Below are positions 45,483 through 56,363 of a stretch of DNA of 64,000 bases, in pieces. The position numbers and the translations under genes were made by a program. Origin of the DNA: Flavobacterium oreochromis (GTDB lineage: Bacteria > Bacteroidota > Bacteroidia > Flavobacteriales > Flavobacteriaceae); contig NZ_CP067377.1 of the NCBI RefSeq assembly GCF_019565455.1, forward strand, positions 372,001 to 436,000, read 5' to 3'. Each line of letters begins with the position of its first letter. The first letter of the stretch is position 1. The notes below the pieces were generated by a model. It was given only the letters and a program-made list of their open reading frames with translations. It was not told where the DNA came from and ran no database searches.

Positions 45483-47542
45483 TTATTTTTGTGATAAAAA
45501 CTCCAATTCTTTTTTCTTTTTAGAATCAGAGGTATCTGTTAATTCCGCATATAAAGCTCCATTTTTATACACTTGAACTTTCGTTGGTAGAAAAATTTTT
45601 AAATCTGGATTATTTAAAAAACTTACTTTTAGAGTCGCGTTATTAACTTCTATACTGGAAAGTCTAACAGCTAAATCTTCTTGGCTTGTCAAAAGCCATC
45701 CATGATGATAGTCTGATATGAAGCCTTCTGAGTTGTCATTTAGAACGTTTATATTTGTATAATCTTCATCTAGCTTTGAAAGTACTTCTATTTTTTTCCC
45801 GTATAATTTATTTAATGGATGTTTACTCTTTATGATTTTTTCTTCAAATTCTTTTAAAAAAGCTTGAATAGAACCATCTTCTTCTTTAAAATTTTTAAAA
45901 TCTTGATAATTTAAATGTTGTTTTAATTTACTATATACTTCTATTACTTCTGGTTTTATATTAATTGTGTTATTTTCTATGGTATAATAACCATTGTTTT
46001 GATTTCCATTTTCTAATAAAATTTCTAAATATGTAAAACTCAAGCCTATTAATAATTCTTTTAATTTAGATCTTTCTTTAATTTGAGTTGAATCAATTGA
46101 TTTAGCTAATTTTTTATAAAAAACAATAAAGGTTGAAGAGTCTAGATTTTTTGTTCCTTTATCATAAATATAACAAGGGTAATTTTCTTTTTCTGCTAAT
46201 TTTTCAAACTCTAAATAGTATTCTGATAATAACTCATGATTTTGAGGGAATTCTTGTTTAAAATATCCTTTTACTAAATCTTCTATTTTTAAATTACAAT
46301 CTAATAACAATGAAGAGATTACAAATGATTTTAGTTCTTGAAAACTGGTATAATCATAACCACTCCCATTAATGAATACTCCTTTTATTCCCATTTTTTT
46401 AAAGTACTCTAATTGTTTTTGTAAACGATAAAAAAACGGATATGGTGTAAGGTAATCATCAAAATTAGAAGCATAATCCCACAAATAAACTGTATCTGCC
46501 TTTTGTTTCCATTTTAATAGTTTTTCTTCAAATTTTATTACTTCTGATTTATTTTCAAAATGTACATTTTTTGGAAAATCAATGGTGCTAATCATTACTC
46601 CTACATTTTTTGAAAGATGTTTTTCTGGAGGTGTTTCTGTTGTAAGATACGCTGTTGTAAAAAAATTATACTGAGGAAATTGTTTTGCTAATTTTTCGAT
46701 TAAGTAGATAACAGCAGGAGTTGCATTATAGCTTGTATTACCTAAATGTTTGCATTTAGAATCTAGACAAACTAGTTTGTTATCATTAGGGATAATCATA
46801 AATGAATATTTTTTATCACTATAAAATCCAAAATTATCTACTATATAATTTTTTATAATGTTATAGCTAGCATCAGAAGAGAAACATATTTGTAAATTAT
46901 TTCTTTTGTTTTGAACTAAAGCAAAAGTTTTAGGATCATCTTGATTAGCAAACAATTTACCTAAATTATGTCCCCAAATTCCCCAATCATTTTCAACATT
47001 ATTAGAGTTGTATTTTATGTCTGCATCTGGTTGTAAAACAGGATTAAAATGAGGTTCTCTGTATTCAAATGAGAAATTAACTTGACTTTCTTTTATTGAT
47101 ATAATAGCTGGTAATAAGTCTTGTGTTCTAATTCGATCGTCTTGGATACTTAATTTTTTTAAAAATTGGTTAAACAACCATTTTAAATTTTTATCTGAAT
47201 TTGCAATCAACTGAATTTCATTATTTCCCAATATTTTTATTTGATAATCATACGAATGAGTTGGAGACAGAGTTACTTTTATTAATAAACCTTTTATATT
47301 TTTATCTTGAGAAATTATTTCAGGAATTGAAGATCTTTTTTAAACTCATGATAGAAGTAGTCTTTTTCTATTTTTGTTAATTTGGTATTATAATCAAATA
47401 TGATCTTATATTTATCAGAATATAATTTGACGTCTTGTGATTCAATAGATGATTTTAAAGAGCAACCACATGATACAAAAAAGACAACTATTGCTAAACA
47501 GAGCTTAGCAATAGTTATATAGAATGCAAATATTTCTTTCAT
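45483..47542 (-). CDS. DUF4838-type lipoprotein, possible glycosidase (frameshift)
   Basis: Corrected length about 686 residues. The N-terminus (MKEIFAFYITIAKLCLAIVV then FFVSCGCSLKS) is a lipoprotein signal. One missing base in the T6 run at 47336-47341 separates it from the body. The body has a small N-terminal domain and a TIM-barrel-like region (ADTVYLWDYASNFDDYLTPY, GIKGVFINGSGYDY) resembling DUF4838 proteins, which are related to glycoside hydrolases. It follows an exporter-like gene. A role like that of PgaB (periplasmic polymer trimming) is possible but only inferred. Confidence 0.7.
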
Positions 47543-47571
47543 AATATATAGTCTGTTATGAGAAAATGATG

Positions 47572-50336
47572 CTAAAATGAAATTTGAGTTTGAAAATATA
47601 AATTATACATGTTTGTATAATTTTTTTCGGATATTTTTATTGTGTTCCAACTACCTAGTAGTCCAATTGTAAAATGTGAATTTATCATATATTTGGGCCC
47701 TGCTCCTACCATTGTATTAAAAGCATTCCAAGTATTATATAAGTTAAAATTTAATGATTGTAAATCAGAAACTGTACCAACTGAACCTACAACTTGTAAA
47801 CAACTTCTTTTTTCGTTAAAGACATAAAATCTTGCATCTGTACTACAGTTATAAAACATTGTATTATCTATAGAAAAAATACCTGCTTTTATATTCCACC
47901 ATATAGATTGCCAATCTTTTGAGAATCCTATACCTCCTTGAATCATATTAATCTGATCTGGTAATTGTCTGAAACCTAATCCTAATTCTAGTTCATAATC
48001 ATTACCAAAGGTTTTATATAATGATAATTGTGTTTGTATTTTAGCAAAATATTTAGTTCCGTATCCAAGATTTAACTTAGCATAAAATTTATTATTAAAT
48101 GGATGATACCATTCAACTATGGGCTGAATACCTGCCCCTTCATCTCTACCTGAATAATTTAATCGAAAAGTATATGTATTTTTATTTCCCTTATACATAT
48201 ATTCCATTGTAGAGATAGATGAAAATTCTTGACTTCCTTGGATTCTACTTCTTAAATGGTAAACTCCTATTTCATTTTTAAAAGTTTTATTTTCTAATAC
48301 TGCTAAATGTCTTCTAAAATCTGGTAATTCCATTAGAGATGGTTCGTATTGTTTTTGATAATAATAAGCTGAATCAAAAACTTTTTTTTGTTTCTAATAG
48401 TAATCCTTTATCATACTTTAATTCTTTGTTGTCTTTATCAAAATGCAATGCTGAATTTACTAATTGTAATGCTGCATCATTTTCTTTTTCTTAATGAATT
48501 CTTTTGATTTAAAATGAGCATTTTGTGAATATATATTTACTAATGATTTATTATGAGGAAATCTTTCTAAAAGCGGACTTACAAGTTGAATTGCATTATC
48601 ATATTTCTTTTGGGCTGTATATGATTCAGCTAATTTTACTTTAAACTGTAAGTTATCTGGATATCTTGTTGTGGCTTCTTTAGCTGCGTCTAGCATTGCT
48701 ACATCATCTTTCATCTGATACGAAAGACTGATAGCATATTGTAACCCTAATTTACTATTAGGCTTTACCAGAAGTATCTTCTTTACAACATCATATGCTT
48801 CGTCTATATTTTGCTCTTCTATTGCTTTTTTGATAAAGGCTAAACCTTCTTCTTCAAAACCATTTGCATAAATAGTTTTTTTAGGTTCAGTTGATTTTTC
48901 GATAAGTTCTAGATACATGTCAAAAGCATTTGTATAATCTTCTGAAGCTACAAGTGCATTTATTTTTTTTAAATTTCTAGAATCATCATTTGGTTTTTCT
49001 TTTAAAAACTCATTAATAATAACGAGAGCTTTATCATATAATCCTGTTTTTAAATAACATTGGAACAAACCTAGTTTAGCGGGTTCATAATAATCATTTT
49101 GTTTTCTTTGATTTGAAATCTTCTGTAATAAATCAATTGCTTCAAGATGATTTCCTTCTAACATAAGCTGTTTAGCTGTATTATACTGAAAAGCTATAAA
49201 ATCATCTTTAACATCAGAATCATTTGGAAACTTGGCATATAATTTTTGTAGTAATTGATTTGATTTAGATTCGTTTCCTAATTGTTTGTATACGAAATAT
49301 TCTTTTGACAACAGTTCTTTTGTTTCTCCTTTTATTTTTTTTGCTTTTGCTATAAAATCAAGTGCGTCATTATAGTAGCCTTTACTTATCGCATTATTTA
49401 GCAAATAGGTTAATGCTTCTTCGTCCTTTGGGTTTTTCTCTAAAATTTTACCATATAGTGTATAAGGATCATTATTACTTTGTATTCTTGCTGATTCTAC
49501 TACTAGTTCATCATAACTTTTCTGAAGTTGAGAATCTGATTTTTTTGACATTTTTCTTTTTAAAAACTCTAATGCTTCTGCATTTCTATTCATCTCTGAT
49601 AAGATGGCTACTTTTTTAGTGATATAGATTTTATTTTCTGGAAATTTTTGAATTCCTTTTTCAGCATATAAAAGAGCTTTTTCTTTGTCTCCTGCTGTTA
49701 ATAAGCTATTTATTATATCTACATAAATATCCGCTTGTTTATTATCTATTTTTGCCAATTCTTCTGCTAAGGTAACAGCTTCATTAAACTTTCCTTCTTT
49801 TTTAAGACGTGTTATTTCTTGTTGTGTATTATATATATAATCTTTCTGAACACCTTCGTCTTCTGGATATATTTGATTTAAGCGTCTTAGCATTCTAGTG
49901 GTTTCTGTTATATTCCCTTGTAATCTGTATATTTCTATTTTTTTTAACCATAATTGTTTCCAATAGGGATTTACTTCTAATAATTCATTTATATAACAAA
50001 TAGCACTAGAATAATGTTTGGAGTTCATTTCTACATTTACAAGTAAATGCTTTGCATCAAAATTCGTTTTATCATATTGTAATGATTTGACTAATTGATA
50101 ACGAGCATTTTGAAAATCTTTTTAACATAATAGTATCTACCTAATAACATTCTTAAATTAGAATCTGTATCATCTTGTCTTAATCCTTCTTCAATAATTT
50201 CTTTAGCTTTTTGCCATTCTTGTTTTTTAAAATATTTTTTTGCCATAATAGCATAATCTTCCATTGTATCTTGAGCATTTATAGAATATATTGAAAGAAA
50301 AAAAACTAATAATAAGAGGTATTTTTTTGATAACAT
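47572..50336 (-). CDS. TPR / YaiO-like outer-membrane beta-barrel protein (three homopolymer errors)
   Basis: Corrected length about 921 residues: signal peptide (KKYLLLLVFFLSIYSINAQ), about 600 residues of TPR repeats (AKKYFKKQEWQKAKEIIEEG, AKGYYNDALDFIAKAKK-like units), then a C-terminal YaiO-type barrel (about 670-921; YTFRLNYSGRDEGAGIQPIV, NLYFQTQISF end). Breaks are at T5 50119-50123 and T5 48485-48489 (one base missing each) and T8 48382-48389 (one extra base). The TPR-plus-barrel layout resembles the exporters PgaA and BcsC. It starts 12 bp after the glycosyltransferase gene. Confidence 0.8.
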
Positions 50337-50348
50337 TTTTTTATACGT

Positions 50349-51791
50349 TTATTGAACTTCTTGATTTTCTGGATTAACAACTGTTGTTTTATTTTGGGCA
50401 AAACCTTGACGTGTCATTTGACCCCATTCAAATTTTTTACGAGATAGGAAATCTACATATCCTTTCAGGCTGTAAAAAACAATAAGAGGATGGTAAATAA
50501 AAGGTTCTACTAAAGTAAAAAAACATAATTTTAAATATTCATTGAAAGTTCTATATTGTTCTTGTACTAGTTTATCTAAATAAATAGTTATTAATGAAAG
50601 ACATATTCCAAATAGGTAAACAAAAGTTAGCATTATACTTGCAGTGTATATATTTATTCCTCTTGTTATTAAAAGGTATAGAGTATACAAATATCCTACT
50701 AATTCTATAAGTGGTGCGGAAAACTCAAAAAACAAAGTATAAGGTAAAGTAATCATTCCTAATTGTTTATACTTTGGATTAAAAAGGTATTTTCTATGAA
50801 CAGTAAATATTTGTAATAATCCACGAGCCCATCTTGTCCTTTGTCTATTTAATATTTTAATATTAGGAGGACCTTCTGTCCAACAACAAGTATCAGGTAT
50901 TTGAACAATTTTATAGTCTTTGTTAAAATTACACATATATCCTATAATACGAGTGGTTAAATCCATATCTTCTGCATGTGATGAGGGATCATATCCTCCA
51001 GCAGCAATCACTACAGATTTATCAAACATGCCTAATCCTCCAGAAATATTCCCAATAGCATTTATCCTAGACCATCCCATTTTTCCTATTAGATAACTTC
51101 TTAAATACTCTACTTCTTGAAAAAGAGGAATTATTCTATTAGGTACTTTGACTTGGGTAACAACTCCATTTTGAATAACGCAACTATTAGCCATACGTAA
51201 GGTAGCTCCTACTCCTATAACTTGTGTTTTATTAATTAAAATAGGTTTAATCATTTTAATAAGTGCATCACGAGACAATATACAATCTACATCAGTACAC
51301 AAAAAATAGGGATAACTAGAAGCGTTTATACCTGCATTAGAAGCATCTGCTTTAGTCCCTCCATTTACTTTATCTACGACTGTTAATTTTGAATATGCAG
51401 GATTTGTAGATTTTAAAATTCTTTTTAATGGTTTTGTTTTTATCTTTTCTACATAAGCAAAAGGGGTTTCTACTAACTCAAAATTTTCTATTAATAGATC
51501 TAATGTTTTATCCTTGCTCCCATCATTAACAATGACTACTTCAAACTTTGGATAATTTAAAGTAAGCATGGAGTGAACATTATCAATTATAGTCATCTCT
51601 TCATTATATGCAGGTGCTACAATAGAAATTCCTGGAGCAAAGGGTGTTTTTAAGAAATTTTCATCCATTTCTTTGCTCTGGTTTTCTTTGTATTTTTTTA
51701 TTTCTTTATATCCATAAATAATGAGTATAAAATATATTATGGTAAGCATTGAGGCATAAAGAAAAATTACGTTTTGAAAAATATCAGCCAT
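50349..51791 (-). CDS. Processive family-2 glycosyltransferase (polysaccharide synthase type)
   Basis: Inner-membrane synthase of 480 residues: N-terminal transmembrane helix (about 8-28), GT2 domain with VAPAYNEEMTIIDNV, NDGSKDKT, CTDVDCIL (DxD), SHAEDMDLTTRI (catalytic base region) and QRTRWARGLLQ (Q-x-x-R-W acceptor motif), then four or so C-terminal transmembrane segments. This motif set is that of processive synthases such as PgaC, HasA and BcsA. The sugar cannot be told. Followed 12 bp later by the TPR/barrel gene. Confidence 0.88.
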   Translation of the reverse strand: MADIFQNVIFLYASMLTIIYFILIIYGYKEIKKYKENQSKEMDENFLKTPFAPGISIVAPAYNEEMTIIDNVHSMLTLNYPKFEVVIVNDGSKDKTLDLLIENFELVETPFAYVEKIKTKPLKRILKSTNPAYSKLTVVDKVNGGTKADASNAGINASSYPYFLCTDVDCILSRDALIKMIKPILINKTQVIGVGATLRMANSCVIQNGVVTQVKVPNRIIPLFQEVEYLRSYLIGKMGWSRINAIGNISGGLGMFDKSVVIAAGGYDPSSHAEDMDLTTRIIGYMCNFNKDYKIVQIPDTCCWTEGPPNIKILNRQRTRWARGLLQIFTVHRKYLFNPKYKQLGMITLPYTLFFEFSAPLIELVGYLYTLYLLITRGINIYTASIMLTFVYLFGICLSLITIYLDKLVQEQYRTFNEYLKLCFFTLVEPFIYHPLIVFYSLKGYVDFLSRKKFEWGQMTRQGFAQNKTTVVNPENQEVQ

Positions 51792-51862
51792 AGTTATAGT
51801 TATAGTTCCCGTAAGTTTTTTGACATACAGTTAATATTAAATTTTAAAGTTTTTGAAAAGGG

Positions 51863-52998
51863 TTAAACTTTTATTAATGGGTTTTTAATATGTTTGAAAA
51901 TTAAGTTTTCAAAACCATCATTAATCTCAGATTCCATTTCATCAATTAGATTAGCCCCTTTATTATCATAATTATAAATGGCTCTTCCTATTGTGATTTT
52001 CAAGTTAGTATCAAAAGTTTTATAAAAAGCTGATTTTAAAAACTCTAATCCTTTTTCGGGCTTGGTTTCTGTAACTGTTTTTATGATACTATGCTGAACA
52101 GATATAGGTTCAAAATCATAATTTGCAATTAAAGCGTCTTCTATATTATTATTTTGAAGAATACCTATTGCTTCTATCAAAGCTTTTCGAACTTTAGAAT
52201 TTGTAGTTTGTGTTAAAAGCGTTAATAAAAAGGGTAGATTATCTTGCTGCTTATAAAAAGAGGTCTCATATATAAAAAAGCATTTTAAATCTATATTTTC
52301 TGTTCTAGTAATCCACTGAGCAAAATTAGGAATAAACTCTTTTGATCTTTTTAAAAGAATTTCATGAATTTGTATTTTATCCCATTCTGTAAATTCACTA
52401 TCAAAGTCTTCATTAAAAAAACGAAATGGATCGTGTTTACTCAAATATATATAAGCTTTTCTTGCTTTTTTACGTAGGGCTTCATTTTTATCATAAACTA
52501 AGGAAATAATTACAGATTCAGATATAGTTAATCTTAATTTTATAATTTGGGAAAGTCCTTCTAACTTCGTCTTGAGGTTTCCTTTTAATAATCTTTCTTC
52601 CCAAAAAGACTTTAAATCAAAGAAATACAAAACCTCATTAAAGTTATGTAAATCATACACTTGATCTTCATCTATCAATTCAATAATAGTTTCTGTAATT
52701 AATAGTTTATGTGATTTTTTAAATTCTTTTTTATTTTCAAAAACAAGCTTAATATCTTCTAATGTATATTCTTTTGGAGAATATACTATTTCTTTATTTT
52801 TTGTAAATAAATCAGATTAAGTGTCTTTTTTTGAATTGCTACTGTTTTTTTCTCCCAGTTTAAATACACTAGATTCAAAAAAGTTATAGCATAAACACAA
52901 ATAAAAACAAAACTTAAAACTATTGCTAATTGTAATACAGGTGGTAATTCTGAAATTGAAAAATAACAATCTTTTAAAACAAAAATAATTCTCTCCAT
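51863..52998 (-). CDS. Membrane-anchored HEAT-repeat protein (frameshift)
   Basis: Corrected length about 378 residues: N-terminal transmembrane segment (about 20-45, LQLAIVLSFVFICVYAITFL) followed by helical repeats of HEAT type (LKSFWEERLLKGNLKTKLEG, IKLRLTISESVIISLVYDKN, LRKKARKAYIYLSKHDPFRF). One missing base in the T6 run at 52797-52802 splits it. It is the first gene of the putative exopolysaccharide locus. HEAT proteins often scaffold complexes; a specific role is not evident. Confidence 0.72.
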
Positions 52999-53143
52999 TT
53001 GATTGATATTATATTTTTAGTTATCATTCTGCCTAATAAAACCTAGACATTTTAAACAAAACACTAGATTTGACTGTTTTGACAACGTTTATTGAAGAAA
53101 AATATTTTCCTGTATTTTTTTTTAACTTTTATTTAACTATTTA

Positions 53144-54630
53144 TTAACTTACAATTGTAAACATTTTGTTAAATTTAACAAGTATATCCTCAATTATCTC
53201 TAATCCAACCGAAATTCTCAACAACTCAGGCTCTAATCCATTTACTAACAAATAATCCATCCCTTCTTCTGTTTTTAATAAATCATAATGCGCCAAATAC
53301 ACGTAAGGCATTACCAAAGTAAACTCTGTACCTAAACTGGGACCTTTAGGAATTTCTAAAAAATCATAATAATCTGAAAGTTTTTTATCAACCACTATAG
53401 ATATCAACCCTGGAATTCTATTTGAAACAGCGATTTTCTTATAGTTTTCATAGGATTTAAAACTTCTAACACTTAATACTTCTTTTACTTTTGGTTCATT
53501 ATTAAAAAAATCAATTAAAGTTTGTGTTGATAAAGATATTTTTTCTACTCTATTTTCATAATCTATTATTTCAACTCCTAATCTTTCTATCTCTCCCTGA
53601 AAAGGTTCTATAATATAGCGTTTAATTTTATTTAACAAACCTATATTTTTAGATACAATAGCCCCCATCAGTACATCTCCATTTCCACAAGCAAATTTTG
53701 ATAGACTTTCAACAGCTATATCACAATATTCTAAAACTTTAAAATTAAATGGAGTAATAAGTGTTATATCTAACAACAATTTTATCTTATATTTATTACA
53801 TATAGAGTAAAGTTTTTTTACATCTACACAATCTAATTTGGGATTAGAAACTACTTCTGTTACTAATAAAGAAACTCTTTTATGATTTTCATTTAACCAA
53901 AAATCTAAAGTTTCTAAATCATACACGTCTACTTGCCAATAACTATTTAAACTTCTTTTCTGAATTACTTCCATCGTATCTAAATATAACCAGCCTAATT
54001 GCACTACACAATCTTTCTCTTCAGAAATCCCAGATTGAATTATAGCTTCACAAACTGAAAATACAGCATTAGCTCCTGAATTCGTTAGTAATATATTATC
54101 ATTAGTTACACCGTATGCTTGACTTAAAACTTTATAAATAGTATTATTAGCTTCTAATAATTCTATTCTTTTTCTTTATAAATAGACCTAATAAACCCCA
54201 AGTATAACAAAACTCTTTCTGCTTGTCGAGAGCTTATAATTAACCCTGCATTCCGAATATGTCCTTTTACAGTTTCATATAAACATCTATCAGCTTTTAT
54301 TAGCACAAAAACACAATCTAGCAATTGAATAAAATCTAATTTTTCAGATATAAGATGACAAAGTATTTTATACGCTTTATAAGAAGAAATAGGTAAGATG
54401 TAATAATCGTCGGTTATTTTATTTTCTTTCTTAACATAATCAACCAATTGTTGAACTAATTTATTCCTAAAAAATCGAGGATAACCTGATTGCATCTTTC
54501 CTACTATTTCTTCATTTCCTTCTTCATAGCCAATTACATCTTGAATAGTTGGCAAACTAACTGAAACGGCATGTGGATTATTAAACGGTATAGATTCTCC
54601 ACAAGGAATATGTTTTAAATAATCACTCAT
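53144..54630 (-). CDS. Cystathionine gamma-synthase-like PLP enzyme with fungal-type N-terminal extension (frameshift)
   Basis: Corrected length about 495 residues. The N-terminal 165 residues contain IPFNNPHAVSVSLPTIQDVI, GYEEGNEEIVGKMQSGYPRF and a following helical region. From memory, this PHAVSVSLPT / GYEEG / GYPRFF signature is that of fungal cystathionine gamma-synthases (Str2/Met-7). The catalytic domain has the PLP-lysine region ESLSKFACGNGDVLMGAIVS. One missing base in the T5 run at 54169-54173 splits it. Start MSDYLKHIP at 54630, 4 bp after the upstream stop. Forms an operon with the conventional enzyme at 54635 behind a Met leader. Probably condenses acyl-homoserine with cysteine or sulfide. 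Confidence 0.78.
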
Positions 54631-54634
54631 AAAT

Positions 54635-55804
54635 TTAGCAATTTTTAAAAGTTGTACAAGCAATTGCTTGCTTGATGTCTTGTATTAAATCTTGTCTATT
54701 TTCTAAACCTATAGAGAATCTAACGGTAGCCCTTGTTAATCCTATTTTTTCTAAATCTTCTTCTGAATAGGTGGCATGACTCATTTTCGCTGGAATTTCA
54801 GCTCTTGAATCAACCGTTCCAAAGGAAACTTTTTCTCCAAATAGTTTTGTTTTTTTAATAATTGATTCTGCTATAATTTGATCTTCAAAATCAACCGTTA
54901 TGATTGCAGGAATTATTTTCATTTGCCTTTTTACTAAATCATACTGGGGATGAGATGGTAAACCTGGAAACTTAACTGATTTTACTTCTGGAAACTTTAC
55001 TAATTCCTGAGCCATATAAAAAGCACTTTCCTCTTGCGTCTTCATTCTTGAAGTTAATGTAGGCAACCCTAAGGAGACTAAAAAAACATCAAATGGACTT
55101 TGTGTAAATCCCTGGGCATTAGCATAATAATGCAATTTCTGATACCAAAGTTCATTTCTAGCAACAATCACTCCTGCCACACATGCTCCATGTCCTGAAA
55201 TGTATTTAGTAGCTGAAAAAACTGAAAAATCAGCTCCTAACTCTAGTGGTTTTTGAGCAACAAACGTTGCCATACTATTATCAACAGCAAAAACTACATT
55301 ATACTTTTTTGACAAAATGGAAATAGCTGTTATATCCACAATCTTCAAACCTGGATTGGTGGGTGATTCACATAAAATCAATGCAATTTTATTATGAATT
55401 AAGATATTTTCAAGTTCTCCTATATTCGTAAAATCAGCATAAAATGTTTTAATATTATTTTTTTCTGATAAAATATTTAATAGTCTATAAGTCCCTCCAT
55501 AACAATCTCTTTCTACTAACACTTTATCGCCTGATTTTAATACGGTTTCAAATAATAAAGTAATTGCCGCAATACCTGTACTTGTGCAGATTGCGCCATA
55601 TCCGTTTTCAGCTTTTGTAAAAATAGTTTCTAAGGCATTTCTCGTAGGATTATCTGTCCTTGAATAATCATACAAAACAGTACTATCATCTTGACGCTTA
55701 TAATCAAAAGTAGCCGTATTATAAATGGGCAAATGTGTTGCTCCATAAGCATCTTTAATCCCACTATATTGAGTGAGATTTGCTAATAAGGTTTCTATTT
55801 CCAT
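54635..55804 (-). CDS. Cystathionine gamma-synthase / O-acetylhomoserine sulfhydrylase-type PLP enzyme
   Basis: Fold-type I Cys/Met-metabolism enzyme, 389 residues. YDYSRTDNPTRNALE (PLP-phosphate and Tyr), CTSTGIAAITLL, ESPTNPGLKIVD, DNSMATFVAQKPLELGAD, and the PLP lysine in SVFSATKYISGHG. With MetX as the acyl donor enzyme, the likely substrate is O-acetylhomoserine; whether the partner is cysteine or sulfide cannot be told. Preceded by a methionine-codon leader and terminator. Confidence 0.9.
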   Translation of the reverse strand: MEIETLLANLTQYSGIKDAYGATHLPIYNTATFDYKRQDDSTVLYDYSRTDNPTRNALETIFTKAENGYGAICTSTGIAAITLLFETVLKSGDKVLVERDCYGGTYRLLNILSEKNNIKTFYADFTNIGELENILIHNKIALILCESPTNPGLKIVDITAISILSKKYNVVFAVDNSMATFVAQKPLELGADFSVFSATKYISGHGACVAGVIVARNELWYQKLHYYANAQGFTQSPFDVFLVSLGLPTLTSRMKTQEESAFYMAQELVKFPEVKSVKFPGLPSHPQYDLVKRQMKIIPAIITVDFEDQIIAESIIKKTKLFGEKVSFGTVDSRAEIPAKMSHATYSEEDLEKIGLTRATVRFSIGLENRQDLIQDIKQAIACTTFKNC

Positions 55805-55841
55805 ATCCTATATTGTAAAATTGTATTGCAAAAATTGATTC

Positions 55842-55869
55842 AAAAAAAAGCCTCTGCATTTGCAGAGGC
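55842..55869 (-). terminator. Attenuator terminator before the cystathionine-synthase genes
   Basis: Minus strand GCCTCTGCAAATGCAGAGGC, a perfect 8-9 bp stem, followed by eight T, about 38 bp before the ATG at 55804. CAGAG in the leader could pair with CTCTG of the 5' arm, a weak (5 bp) antiterminator candidate. Confidence 0.85.
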
Positions 55870-55889
55870 ACTGTTGTCATTTTTAAATT

Positions 55890-55937
55890 TCATACAATAG
55901 TAACTCTGGAGAAACTGGTTCCCATCATACACATCAT
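55890..55937 (-). CDS. Met-rich leader peptide of the cystathionine-synthase operon
   Basis: A 15-residue frame, MMCMMGTSFSRVTIV, with four Met codons and a Cys codon among the first five. It lies between a TAATTTTG -7 box and a strong intrinsic terminator before the gene pair at 55804. The content and order are as in the metX leader and indicate attenuation by Met (and perhaps Cys) supply. Confidence 0.75.
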   Translation of the reverse strand: MMCMMGTSFSRVTIV

Positions 55938-55979
55938 ATATTTATTTAAACACTTTTTCATTTAAAATCAAAAACAGGA

Positions 55980-55987
55980 CAAAATTA
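55980..55987 (-). promoter_or_regulatory. -7 promoter box of the cystathionine-synthase operon
   Basis: Minus strand TAATTTTG matches TAnnTTTG; the leader peptide begins 42 bp downstream. Confidence 0.55.
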
Positions 55988-56177
55988 GATCAATATTCTT
56001 TTAAAATAAAATAAACAGTTTATTTTTCTAAATTTTATTACAAAAAAACAAATAAAACAAAATAAATTCTAAATCAAAAAAGACAAGCAAATTAAAAAAC
56101 TACAAAACAAGGTTTTTCCAAAACCACAGTTGAATCAAAAAAAAGTTAATAATCATTTGGAATTCAATTTCCTTTCA

Positions 56178-56185
56178 TACATTTG
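56178..56185 (+). promoter_or_regulatory. -7 promoter box of metK, with -33 TTTG
   Basis: TACATTTG matches TAnnTTTG; TTTG at 56156-56159 lies 18 bp upstream, close to the spacing of Bacteroidetes -33/-7 promoters. The SAM-II-like RNA begins just after. Confidence 0.65.
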
Positions 56186-56197
56186 CATAACAAAATT

Positions 56198-56300
56198 TAA
56201 GAGGAAAAATTTGAACTGATTGCAACCTCTTTCTGAAGATAAAAAACATAAATTAAATAATTAGTTTAAAATTCAGGATAAAAAATGCTAAAGCAGTACT
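56198..56300 (+). ncRNA. Probable SAM-II riboswitch upstream of metK
   Basis: Stem P1 is AAGAGG (56199-56204) with CCTCTT (56226-56231). Its loop ends GAACTGATTGCAA, close to the SAM-II loop ending ACCGTATTGCAA. Downstream, GCTAAA (56287-56292), a SAM-II core element, is followed by CAGT (56294-56297), which pairs with ACTG (56215-56218) to give the expected pseudoknot. An extra stem CTGAA/TTCAG (56233-56237 / 56272-56276) encloses an insert. Matches were made from memory of the motif. Confidence 0.65.
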
Positions 56301-56363
56301 ACTACTCTTTAGGCAATCCTTGCAAATGTTTTCCTCGCTAACATAGACAATAAAAACTAGTAT

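Noticed and set aside
47315..47542. Separate small lipoprotein upstream of the DUF4838 gene
   Set aside because: It is the signal peptide and N-terminus of the DUF4838 protein, separated by one missing base in a T6 run.
48334..48460. Independent TPR gene and independent YaiO-barrel gene
   Set aside because: Correcting one lost and one gained base in adjacent homopolymers joins them into one TPR/barrel protein with a single signal peptide.
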